DNA of 6,534 nt from Candidatus Sulfotelmatobacter sp. (GTDB lineage Bacteria > Acidobacteriota > Terriglobia > Terriglobales > Acidobacteriaceae), in the NCBI GenBank assembly GCA_030044775.1, contig JASICF010000207.1, positions 1-6,534 on the forward strand. The letters are read 5' to 3'. The translations under genes were made by a program, and so were the position numbers. The notes beneath the pieces were generated by a model. The model searched no databases, was not told the origin of the DNA, and saw only the letters and a list, made by a program, of their open reading frames with translations. Below are positions 1-5,476 of this stretch, piece after piece (the first letter of the stretch is position 1; each line of letters begins with the position of its first letter).

Positions 1-921
1 GTCCAGGATGCGGTGCAAACGGCTGTGGGAGGGACGGCACTGACCCAGGTGCTGAGGGGCGAAGAAGTTTACAACCTGACGCTGCGCTATCTGCCGCAGT
101 ACCGCGACACGGAAGAGGCAATTCGCAGTATTCGGCTGCTCTCGCCCACTGGCGAGCGCGTTTCACTGGCCCAACTCTGCGATATCCGCGAAGCGGACGA
201 AGGATCGGAAATCTATCGCGAGAACAACCAACGCTATGTGGCCATCAAGTACAGCGTTCGCGGCCGGGCGCTGGGGGATGCTGTGAGAGAAGCAATAACA
301 AAAGTAGATACGCAGGTGAAGCTGCCGCGGGGCTACCGCATCGGCTGGGAGGGTGAATACCAGAGCGAGGTGCGGGCCGAGAAGCGCATGGCCATCATTG
401 TGCCCATTACCGTATTAATCATCTTTATCATCCTGTATTCGATGTACCGGTCGTTTAAGTGGGCGCTGTTGATCCTCGTCACAGTGGCCATGGCGCGCAT
501 TGGGGGCCTGCTCGCATTGCTGATTACTGGCACGAATTTCAGCGTGTCTTCGGGAGTGGGATTCCTGGCGCTGTTCGGGGTCTCCGTGCAGACGGGGGTG
601 ATCATGCTGGAGTACATCAATCAACTGCGGGCGCGGCGCTTCAGCATCGAGGATGCGGCGGTGGAGGGTGCGGTGCTCAGGCTGCGTCCGATTATGATGA
701 CCATGCTGGTGGCAACGCTTGGATTGTTGCCTGCGGCGGTTTCCCATGCGATTGGTTCGGACTCGCAACGGCCCTTCGCGATCGTGATTGTGGGCGGATT
801 GATCTCAGATCTGGTGATGAGCATCTTCTTATTGCCGACACTTTATGTGTGGGTCGCGGGAGAGCGCGATGTGCTGCCGGCCGCCGAGGAAAGTTTTGAC
901 GTAGGCGAGCATGTGGATTAA
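1..921 (+). CDS. Heavy-metal efflux RND transporter (CzcA/CusA-like), C-terminal part
   Basis: The frame is open from base 1 to the TAA at 919-921, so the gene starts upstream and 306 codons are visible. The family is the inner-membrane proton-driven pump of a tripartite metal exporter (CzcA/CusA type). The visible part begins in the periplasmic domain and continues into the last membrane block. Hydrophobic segments lie near fragment residues 131-150, 155-175, 182-205, 225-250 and 260-285. The blocks GVGFLALFGVSVQTGVIML, LRLRPIMMTMLVATLGLLP and GSDSQRPFAIVIVGGLI are typical of this family. The protein ends with a short acidic tail (about 20 residues). The outer-membrane and fusion partners are expected upstream, outside the window. 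Metal specificity (Zn/Co/Cd versus Cu/Ag) cannot be decided from this half, so I give no symbol. The gene converges on the P-loop gene that ends at 1047. Family assignment is secure. Confidence 0.93.
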   Translation, partial: VQDAVQTAVGGTALTQVLRGEEVYNLTLRYLPQYRDTEEAIRSIRLLSPTGERVSLAQLCDIREADEGSEIYRENNQRYVAIKYSVRGRALGDAVREAITKVDTQVKLPRGYRIGWEGEYQSEVRAEKRMAIIVPITVLIIFIILYSMYRSFKWALLILVTVAMARIGGLLALLITGTNFSVSSGVGFLALFGVSVQTGVIMLEYINQLRARRFSIEDAAVEGAVLRLRPIMMTMLVATLGLLPAAVSHAIGSDSQRPFAIVIVGGLISDLVMSIFLLPTLYVWVAGERDVLPAAEESFDVGEHVD

Positions 922-961
922 TTGGGCTTGCGCGCGGGGATCCTTGGAGGATGAGATCCTT

Positions 962-995
962 CGCTTCGGCTGAAGAACGCCTGCGCTCAGGATGA
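962..995. repeat. Dispersed intergenic repeat, copy 1
   Basis: This 34-bp block matches 4992-5025 at 30 of 34 positions, counted by eye. Wider inverted arms ATCCT/AGGAT bracket it (the arms start at about 956 and end at 993), and it contains a small CTTC-ggct-GAAG hairpin. On the other strand it reads tcatcctgagcg...gaaggatc, which resembles a repeat I recall as abundant in acidobacterial genomes. It sits between two convergent stop codons, a usual place for such elements. Confidence 0.65.
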
Positions 996-1046
996 TACCG
1001 GCGTTGGGGGTTCAGAGCGGTTACTCTCTGCGCAAAAATTACGGCG

Positions 1047-1868
1047 CTAAACCCTCGGCAGTAGATCCTCATTCCATTTTTCGATGTTCATATTTTGGAT
1101 GTTCATGGGAGCTTTGCTTTGGAGCAGAGCGGCGAAGGCCTCGAGTGCTTTGCGGGCGTCGCCGATCGGGTAATAGAATGCCTCCCAGTTGTCGCTATCC
1201 TCGCCATCGTGATTGGGAAGGACGTAGTCGAAGCGCCAGGCATCCTGCAATTCGGGATAGGCGTCGGCGGCGCGTTTCTCGATATCTTCCAAATCTTTCA
1301 GCGACGGGTTCGGCTTCTGCCGCGCCGTGCGGCGCAGGAGCTTGCGGCGCTGAATGTCAGTAAGAAGATCCTGGAGAGAAATATTTCGCTCCGGCGCTTT
1401 GAAATAGACGATTTCTTCTTTTGAGAGCGGCGAGAGAAAAACGCTGAGCTTGGGAACTCCTGCCAGGCGAGGATGCATGAGCAGGGTGCGGCCGACGGTA
1501 GAATTTCCTTCGTAGAAAGCGTCGCCTCGTTCCAAAAGAGGTTCGAGTTCCTGAATGTCGAGCGCCTGCAGATCGTGGTGAACGGGGAGCACGGCATAAC
1601 GTGGGTCAGTTCGCAGAGCCTCAAGCTGCGCGCGCGCGCGGAAATGATAATCTTTGCCGTCGATTTCCCCGGGACGGGGAGAGCGGCTGTTGATCATGAC
1701 AAGTTTCTGTAAACGAGCGCGCACTTCAGGGTAAAACTTGGCGAGGGCTTTATAGAGCGGAGTCTTGCCCACACACGAAGGACCGATGAGAAGGACGAGA
1801 CGGTTTGAGGCCGAACTGGAGCCTTTGGGATTGCGACGCGATGGCGGTGACTGCGCGGAGCGTGGCAT
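1047..1868 (-). CDS. Divergent guanylate-kinase-like P-loop protein
   Basis: This 273-residue protein resembles guanylate kinase but is longer than the usual roughly 200 residues. After a Ser/Arg-rich extension of about 22 residues come a beta strand and a Walker A motif, GPSCVGKT (residues 29-36, Lys35). Next is NSRSPRPGEIDGKDYHF (60-76), which matches the GMP-binding stretch of guanylate kinases. The two Arg (62, 65) and Tyr74 are kept, but the usual Thr-Thr before the first Arg is Asn-Ser. The following segment (PVHHDLQALDIQEL) lacks the Glu and the GNYYG(T/S) block that complete the GMP site, so the substrate may not be GMP. LSVFLSPLSKEEI resembles the later kinase core. The C-terminal region of about 90 residues is charged and has no motif I recognise. 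The ATG start follows AGGA with a 10-nt spacer. A housekeeping gmk is probably elsewhere in the genome. The family is fairly sure; the activity is unknown. Confidence 0.8.
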   Translation of the reverse strand: MPRSAQSPPSRRNPKGSSSASNRLVLLIGPSCVGKTPLYKALAKFYPEVRARLQKLVMINSRSPRPGEIDGKDYHFRARAQLEALRTDPRYAVLPVHHDLQALDIQELEPLLERGDAFYEGNSTVGRTLLMHPRLAGVPKLSVFLSPLSKEEIVYFKAPERNISLQDLLTDIQRRKLLRRTARQKPNPSLKDLEDIEKRAADAYPELQDAWRFDYVLPNHDGEDSDNWEAFYYPIGDARKALEAFAALLQSKAPMNIQNMNIEKWNEDLLPRV

Positions 1869-1938
1869 GTTTTATTCGTCCTAGAAGTTTACGGTAAAAA
1901 TTAAGGCGGCGTCGGGAGTTGATGGGAATTCCGGGACA

Positions 1939-1967
1939 TATGGCCGATGAGATCAACTATCTGTCAA
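1939..1967 (-). promoter_or_regulatory. Possible promoter of the P-loop gene
   Basis: On the minus strand an exact TTGACA (1967-1962) lies upstream of the P-loop gene. The best -10 matches are weak: GCCATA at 17-nt spacing (1944-1939), or CATATG at 19 nt. The -35 match is good but the -10 is poor, so this is tentative. Confidence 0.3.
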
Positions 1968-1970
1968 ATC

Positions 1971-1998
1971 CTGAACCGCCTTTCACACGAGTTATACT
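1971..1998 (+). promoter_or_regulatory. Possible promoter of the S9 peptidase gene
   Basis: TATACT (1993-1998) is a good -10. CTGAAC (1971-1976), 16 nt before it, is only a half-match to a -35. Transcription would begin near 2005, giving a leader of about 65 nt. It lies only a few bases from the TTGACA on the other strand, so the two divergent promoters may influence each other. Confidence 0.35.
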
Positions 1999-2011
1999 GC
2001 CGTGGTTGTTA

Positions 2012-2033
2012 AGAGCGAGCTATGCTCGCGCTC
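2012..2033 (+). promoter_or_regulatory. Leader hairpin upstream of the S9 peptidase gene
   Basis: GCGAGC (2015-2020) and GCTCGC (2024-2029) form a 6-bp stem with a 3-base loop. It can be lengthened by GAG/CTC across one bulged G. It would lie near the 5' end of the mRNA, about 40 nt before the GTG start, and may protect the 5' end or tune translation. The ATG at 2022 falls inside its loop, another reason to doubt that codon as the start. Confidence 0.4.
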
Positions 2034-2057
2034 ACGATGACTGGCGCATGCGTCGCG

Positions 2058-2069
2058 AAAGGAGCCGCC
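2058..2069 (+). promoter_or_regulatory. Ribosome binding site that sets the GTG start at 2070
   Basis: AAAGGAG (2058-2064) is followed by a 5-nt spacer and then GTG at 2070. This is far better than anything before the longer in-frame ATG at 2022. Starting at 2070 also places a clean signal peptide at the N-terminus. Confidence 0.8.
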
Positions 2070-4118
2070 GTGTACAGACAATCCCGCGCAGTTTGGGCTG
2101 TTGTTGCCTTCTTCCTTCTTTCTGTTTTCTCCATGGCAGAAGATCTCGCTAATCACCTTGAAGCTGTGGATGTTTTCGGCGTTCAAGTCGCTTCCGATCC
2201 TCAAATCTCTCCCGATGGCAAGCGCGTCGTATATGTTCGGCAGTCCGCCGACGTTTCCACCGATCACCGTATCTCGAATTTATGGATTGTTAACTTCGAC
2301 GGCTCCGAGCATCGTCCTCTCACTACGGGTACCTATAGTGACGCCTCGCCACGCTGGTCTCCGGACGGCACGCGCCTGGCGTACATCTCCGACCGCGATG
2401 GAAAACCGCAACTCTACATTCGCTGGATGGATTCGGGCGAAACCGCCAGGCTGACCGATCTCGAAAATCCTCCCTCGGACATCTGTTGGTCGCCCGATGG
2501 CAAGCAACTCGCCTTCACTTCGCTGGTTTCAGCTACGCCGCCGAAGATTGCGACACTCCCCGCACCTCCCGAAGGAGCGAAGTGGGCCGAACCGCCAAAG
2601 GTTTACGAAGATCTGATTTACCGCTTCAACGGTCCCGGCTATCTGAAAGCCGCCTATTCGCAGGTATTCGTTGTGGCTGCCGACGGAGGCGCGCCGCGCC
2701 AGCTCACTTCGGGAAATTTTCCGCACGGACGATCGGAGATGGGCGGCTCGGCTCCTATCTGGGCTCCAGAAGGAAAATCCCTTATCGTTTCAATGAACGG
2801 CACAACGAACTTCGAGTACGAGCCGCTCCACACCGAACTGTTCGAGATCAACGTCAATGACGGCTCTCTCCAACAACTCACTCACCGCAACGGCCCAAAT
2901 GAATCTCCCGATATCTCCCCCGATGGAAAATTCATCGCTTACGCCGGGTTCGACGATCGCTATCAGGGCCACCAGACCACCTACCTCTACGTGGCCAACC
3001 GCGACGGCAGCAATGCTCATTCCATCACTTCCAAATTAGATCGAGACGCAGACGGGCCGCGCTGGGCGGCTGACGGCAAGGGCATATTCTTCACCTATGC
3101 CGACCAGGGCGATACCAAGCTCGCCTATCTTCCGATTGCAGCAGGCGGTTCGCCAAAGGTTGTCGCCGATCATCTCAACGCAGGCGGTAACTTTACGGTC
3201 TCGAAGAGCGGCGCTTATGCCCTGCAATACGAGACGCCTTCCGATCCAGGCGACGTTGCCGTCGCCAGCCTTTCTAATTCCAAGCTCAATGTCCTTACCT
3301 CTCTCAATCGCGAACTCTTTACGGCCAAGAAACTCGGCAAGGTCGAGGAACTGTGGTTCGAATCTTCGTTCGACAAGCGCAAGATCGAAGGATGGATCAT
3401 CAAGCCGCCCGACTTCGATCCGTCAAAGAAGTATCCGCTGGCTCTTTTAATTCATGGCGGACCTTTTTCGAACTACGGCGACCGTTTCATGCTGAACGCA
3501 CAGATTATGGCTGCCAAGGGCTACGTCGTGCTCTACACCAACCCGCGCGGCAGCACCAGTTATGGTGAGGAATTCGCCAATCTCATCCACCACGCCTATC
3601 CCGGTGACGATTTCTACGACCTTAACTCGGGAGTGGACGCCATTCTAGCCAAGGGCTACATCGATCCCGAAAATCTGTTCGTTGTCGGCGGCTCGGGCGG
3701 TGGTGTGCTGACCTGCTGGATGATCGGTCGCACCGATCGTTTCCGAGCTGCCGCCAGCCTCTTTCCGGTCATTAACTGGTACAGCTGGGTTCTCACTTCG
3801 GACCTTCCTTCTTTCAGCACGCTCTACTGGTTTACCGGCAATCCCTGGGATCACGCCGAGGAATACATGAAACGATCGGTTATCTCTCTGGTGAAAAACG
3901 TCAAGACGCCTACTCTTCTTATGACCGGCGAGGAGGACTTCCGCACACCCATCTCGGAAGCAGAGCAATACTATGCTGCGCTCAAGTTGCTCAAAGTCGA
4001 ATCGGCCCTTGTCCGCTTTCCCGGCGAACCCCACGGTTTGAGCCGCCGCCCGAGCCACCAGGTCGCTGCGAGCGTTTACGTCTTGAACTGGTTCGACTCC
4101 CACCGCAAGAAACCTTAA
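2070..4118 (+). CDS. Secreted S9-family (prolyl oligopeptidase type) serine peptidase
   Basis: This 682-residue protein (from the GTG at 2070) has the two-domain layout of S9 peptidases. It opens with a signal peptide: Arg3 and Arg6, a hydrophobic core (residues 7-20) and a likely cut after SMA (residue 23). TolB/PD40-type beta-propeller repeats follow, recognisable by SPDGK or variants near residues 47, 97, 141 and 283, with others between and after. The alpha/beta hydrolase domain covers about residues 430-680. NPRGSTSYGE is at 491-500. The nucleophile elbow GGSGGG has Ser542, GEEDFRTP gives Asp623 and GEPHG gives His655, so the catalytic triad is complete. The length is normal for acylaminoacyl-peptidase/dipeptidyl-peptidase-like members. 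It probably cleaves oligopeptides outside the cytoplasm; the exact specificity cannot be read from sequence. It is monocistronic, with a terminator just downstream. A longer reading from the ATG at 2022 (698 residues) would spoil the signal peptide. Confidence 0.95.
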   Translation: MYRQSRAVWAVVAFFLLSVFSMAEDLANHLEAVDVFGVQVASDPQISPDGKRVVYVRQSADVSTDHRISNLWIVNFDGSEHRPLTTGTYSDASPRWSPDGTRLAYISDRDGKPQLYIRWMDSGETARLTDLENPPSDICWSPDGKQLAFTSLVSATPPKIATLPAPPEGAKWAEPPKVYEDLIYRFNGPGYLKAAYSQVFVVAADGGAPRQLTSGNFPHGRSEMGGSAPIWAPEGKSLIVSMNGTTNFEYEPLHTELFEINVNDGSLQQLTHRNGPNESPDISPDGKFIAYAGFDDRYQGHQTTYLYVANRDGSNAHSITSKLDRDADGPRWAADGKGIFFTYADQGDTKLAYLPIAAGGSPKVVADHLNAGGNFTVSKSGAYALQYETPSDPGDVAVASLSNSKLNVLTSLNRELFTAKKLGKVEELWFESSFDKRKIEGWIIKPPDFDPSKKYPLALLIHGGPFSNYGDRFMLNAQIMAAKGYVVLYTNPRGSTSYGEEFANLIHHAYPGDDFYDLNSGVDAILAKGYIDPENLFVVGGSGGGVLTCWMIGRTDRFRAAASLFPVINWYSWVLTSDLPSFSTLYWFTGNPWDHAEEYMKRSVISLVKNVKTPTLLMTGEEDFRTPISEAEQYYAALKLLKVESALVRFPGEPHGLSRRPSHQVAASVYVLNWFDSHRKKP

Positions 4119-4145
4119 CTCGGTTCGCTTGCGCAGACTCCTGTC

Positions 4146-4167
4146 TCCGGGGGCTGCCGGGTTTTTT
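4146..4167 (+). terminator. Weak intrinsic terminator after the S9 peptidase gene
   Basis: CCGG (4147-4150) pairs with CCGG (4157-4160), with a T-G wobble added outside. A run of six T follows (4162-4167). The stem is short, but it lies 28 bases after the stop codon and is followed directly by the T run. Confidence 0.5.
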
Positions 4168-4184
4168 ATATGGGGCGATCATGG

Positions 4185-4210
4185 TCGTCTGAATCAAGAT
4201 CGTCTGAATC
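4185..4210. repeat. Short tandem direct repeat, 15-bp period
   Basis: TCGTCTGAATC occurs at 4185-4195 and again at 4200-4210. It lies between the peptidase terminator and the RNA locus. No function is evident. Confidence 0.55.
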
Positions 4211-4302
4211 TCCATGGCGGGACGAGCCGGCAAAGCCCGGCCTGGCCTTGATTGCAATATCGACGAGAGGAACAACCAGGAAAGAAAGGTGCTGGAGGGA
4301 GC

Positions 4303-4322
4303 AAAAATTAAGAGTTCCGAGG
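4303..4322 (-). terminator. U-rich 3' end of the tandem RNA locus
   Basis: Read on the minus strand, the 3' arm of the closing stem of RNA copy 2 (CCUCGGAACUCU, 4322-4311) is followed by UAAUUUUU (4310-4303). A 12-bp perfect stem next to a U tract would act as, or resemble, a factor-independent end. The stem closes a 164-nt element instead of a small loop, so termination itself is inferred. Confidence 0.45.
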
Positions 4323-4474
4323 TGGTGTTGGATCCGTTCGTCTCGGCCAGTAGCTCGCGTTAGACCCTTGCCGACCTGCTACGGAGCTTCCCTTGCGGGG
4401 TGCCGCGCGCGATCTGTGCTCGGGCTCCGGGCTTACCGCCAACCGGAAAAACCTACCCAACGCCTCGGAACTCT
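4311..4474 (-). ncRNA. Candidate structured RNA, copy 2 (promoter-distal)
   Basis: No protein gene fits here, but the minus strand folds well. A perfect 12-bp closing stem (4474-4463 with 4322-4311) is followed by a 1x4 internal loop (C / ACCA) and a 5-bp helix GUUGG/CCAAC (4461-4457 with 4331-4327). Inside, CCGGU (4446-4442) can pair with ACUGG (4351-4347), and GCC (4425-4423) with GGC (4372-4370). An apical CCC-GCAA-GGG hairpin (4399-4390 region) carries a GNRA loop. A long alternative helix CGGAGC/GCUCCG (4429-4424 with 4387-4382) is also possible. It shares sequence and layout with the neighbouring copy at 4481-4629. The size and rod shape resemble 6S RNA; this is only a resemblance. The existence of a structured RNA is well supported; its family is unknown. 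Confidence 0.6.
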
Positions 4475-4480
4475 ATCCTG

Positions 4481-4629
4481 CCTTCGACTGGGTTTCCCGT
4501 TCTGCTCGACCAGCGCTTTGCTATAGACCCTTGCTCGCCTTCTCCCGATCACTTTGCAGTGCGAGAGCGACTTAGCTCGAGCCCCGGACGCCGCGCCAAC
4601 CGGTAAAACTTAAGAAACTGTCAAAGAAC
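4481..4629 (-). ncRNA. Candidate structured RNA, copy 1 (promoter-proximal)
   Basis: This is the diverged twin of the element at 4311-4474. The closing stem is UCUUUGAC/GUCGAAGG (4627-4620 with 4488-4481; 8 bp, two of them G-U). A 1x3 internal loop (A / CCA) follows, then a 5-bp helix GUUUC/GAAAC (4618-4614 with 4496-4492). CCGGU (4603-4599) pairs with GCUGG (4514-4510), and GCUCG (4582-4578) with CGAGC (4537-4533). The apical arm is CUCUC-G-CACU-GCAA-AGUG-AUC-GGGAG (4567-4542), capped by a GCAA tetraloop. The two copies match at 17 of 20 bases in the CCGGUUGGCG region and 27 of 37 around GCAAGGGUCUA, while the helices differ and still pair. Only 6 nt separate this copy from the next, so a joint transcript that is later processed is likely. 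The 5' end is set by the promoter at 4664-4637. Confidence 0.6.
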
Positions 4630-4636
4630 GAGTATC

Positions 4637-4664
4637 TTTTTACTCCTTCTATTATTAGAGTCAA
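4637..4664 (-). promoter_or_regulatory. Promoter of the tandem RNA locus
   Basis: On the minus strand, TTGACT (4664-4659), a 16-nt AT-rich spacer and TAAAAA (4642-4637) make a sigma-70-type promoter. The predicted start, about 4630-4629, lies 2-3 nt before the closing stem of RNA copy 1 (4627). The promoter and the folding evidence were found independently and agree. Confidence 0.55.
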
Positions 4665-4991
4665 TAAAAATGGTGCGATTTTATCTGGCGTGTTTTCAAG
4701 CGAGTGCAGCGCGTTCACAGGCGGGTGACAGGAATTGGTGCAGGAGTGGAGGTTGGGTTCCGGCGGCTCGCCCCGCGAGGCGAATTTCGCAAGCAGAAAA
4801 AATCGCGGGAGATTGCCAACGGCGGCAAGCGAGCAACCCGGCACAGTGTGGATATCGCGCGAAAGCCGCGCTGGACAATGGTTTTGCGTGACCGCGCAGC
4901 CTCAGCCACGGCGGCAAGAGGCTCGGCAGGCTGTTGGGTCCGTCGCGAGCGTTTTTATCGGAGGGCGAGGAGAGCTTGGCCTGAGCACGCC
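4665..4991. other. Intergenic stretch without a recognised gene
   Basis: Open frames exist on both strands, but their translations are Arg/Ala-rich or low in recognisable motifs, none has a convincing ribosome binding site, and they overlap each other. A small hairpin CTCGC-ccc-GCGAG sits at 4767-4779, and ACGGCGGCAAG occurs twice (near 4819 and 4911). I see no tRNA, riboswitch or conserved protein here. Confidence 0.5.
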
Positions 4992-5025
4992 CGCTTCGCC
5001 TGGAGAACGGCTGCGCTCCGGATGA
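4992..5025. repeat. Dispersed intergenic repeat, copy 2
   Basis: This matches 962-995 at 30 of 34 bases (cgcttcg...ctgcgctc.ggatga). It lies 62 bp upstream of the -35 of the coiled-coil gene, in the same orientation as copy 1. Confidence 0.65.
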
Positions 5026-5087
5026 CGCAATCGAAGATCAATGAGCTGAAAGTTCAAGATGAGCTACTACTTTGAGGCCGGAATCGC

Positions 5088-5115
5088 TTGACAATGCAGT
5101 TTTCTCTGCTAAAGT
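5088..5115 (+). promoter_or_regulatory. Promoter of the small coiled-coil gene
   Basis: A consensus -35 TTGACA (5088-5093), a 16-nt spacer and TAAAGT (5110-5115) form a good sigma-70-type promoter. Transcription would begin near 5122, giving a leader of about 43 nt. Confidence 0.7.
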
Positions 5116-5123
5116 GCGAGAAA

Positions 5124-5148
5124 AGCGGATGAACCTTAATATTCCGCT
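5124..5148 (+). promoter_or_regulatory. Inverted repeat in the 5' leader of the coiled-coil gene
   Basis: AGCGGA (5124-5129) and TCCGCT (5143-5148) are perfect 6-bp inverted arms around a 13-base AT-rich loop. They lie at the predicted transcript start and end two bases before the AAGG ribosome binding site (5151-5154). The element could be a protein operator or an mRNA hairpin that affects translation or stability. Confidence 0.5.
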
Positions 5149-5164
5149 CCAAGGTGCTTAGGAT

Positions 5165-5422
5165 ATGAAGAATGTGTATGAGGTGTTGCGGCAGAAAGAA
5201 ATGGAGTTAACCCGGCTGGAAAAAGAAGTGGAAGCACTGCGGCTGGTGGCACCCTTGCTCTCCGAAGAAAAAGAGATGAACGCAGAAGTAAGCAAGACAG
5301 CGCTGCCGACGGCGGTGAATGGACCGCAGGCGCCGATACGGATTCCCTCGCCTCCGGTCGTGCCGGCGGCGCAGCCGGTGCGCGCAGCCGGCTGGGATGA
5401 AGCGGCGAAGCGCTGGCCGTAG
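5165..5422 (+). CDS. Small coiled-coil protein with Pro-rich tail, function unknown
   Basis: The 85-residue product starts MKNVYEVLRQKEMELTRLEK. Residues 1-38 form a strongly predicted amphipathic helix or coiled coil that ends in ALRLVAPLLSEE. Residues 40-70 are Pro/Ala/Val-rich and probably disordered, and the protein ends with a small aromatic patch, GWDEAAKRWP. There is no signal peptide or membrane segment, so it should be cytoplasmic. I recall similar N-termini (KE.EALR.VAPLL) in short hypothetical proteins of acidobacteria, but no function. Evidence that it is real: a consensus promoter, AAGG with a 10-nt spacer before the ATG, a leader hairpin, a strong terminator about 55 bases after the stop, and a biased, protein-like composition. 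It is monocistronic. A role in oligomerisation or as an adaptor is speculation. Confidence 0.8.
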   Translation: MKNVYEVLRQKEMELTRLEKEVEALRLVAPLLSEEKEMNAEVSKTALPTAVNGPQAPIRIPSPPVVPAAQPVRAAGWDEAAKRWP

Positions 5423-5456
5423 GACCTTATTCGCGGTTGAGAGTGGAAAGATGGTC

Positions 5457-5469
5457 GCGCGATTCGCGC
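5457..5469. repeat. Short perfect palindrome between gene and terminator
   Basis: GCGCGA-T-TCGCGC is a perfect 13-base palindrome around a central T. It sits 35 bases after the coiled-coil stop codon and just before the terminator hairpin. It may be a protein site, or simply GC-rich sequence. Confidence 0.35.
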
Positions 5470-5476
5470 TCCCTGC

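Noticed and set aside
692..1072. 126-codon minus-strand open frame antisense to the RND gene
   Set aside because: It is the shadow of a conserved RND coding region plus the dispersed repeat, which yields the HPERRRSSAEAKDL-like string typical of spurious repeat-derived products.
4437..4456. GGUUUUUCCGGU on the minus strand recalls the start of a cobalamin riboswitch
   Set aside because: The B12-box and the other conserved parts are missing, no gene follows on that strand, and the same block recurs in both RNA copies.
4327..4461. GTTGGAT and ACCCAAC resemble integron attC core sites
   Set aside because: The order is wrong: the GTTRRRY-like core comes first on both strands, whereas attC starts with RYYYAAC. 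There is also no integrase or cassette, and the motifs are explained by the RNA helix GUUGG/CCAAC.
4170..4526. 118-codon plus-strand open frame across the RNA locus
   Set aside because: No ribosome binding site and no recognisable protein. The DNA is better explained by the minus-strand RNA copies.
4572..4844. 90-codon minus-strand open frame
   Set aside because: It overlaps the RNA promoter and the first RNA copy, its translation shows no recognisable domain, and no start signal is convincing.
4704..5075. 123-codon plus-strand open frame
   Set aside because: The translation is Arg/Ala-rich with no motif, there is no ribosome binding site, its end runs through the dispersed repeat at 4992-5025 and it reaches almost to the next promoter.
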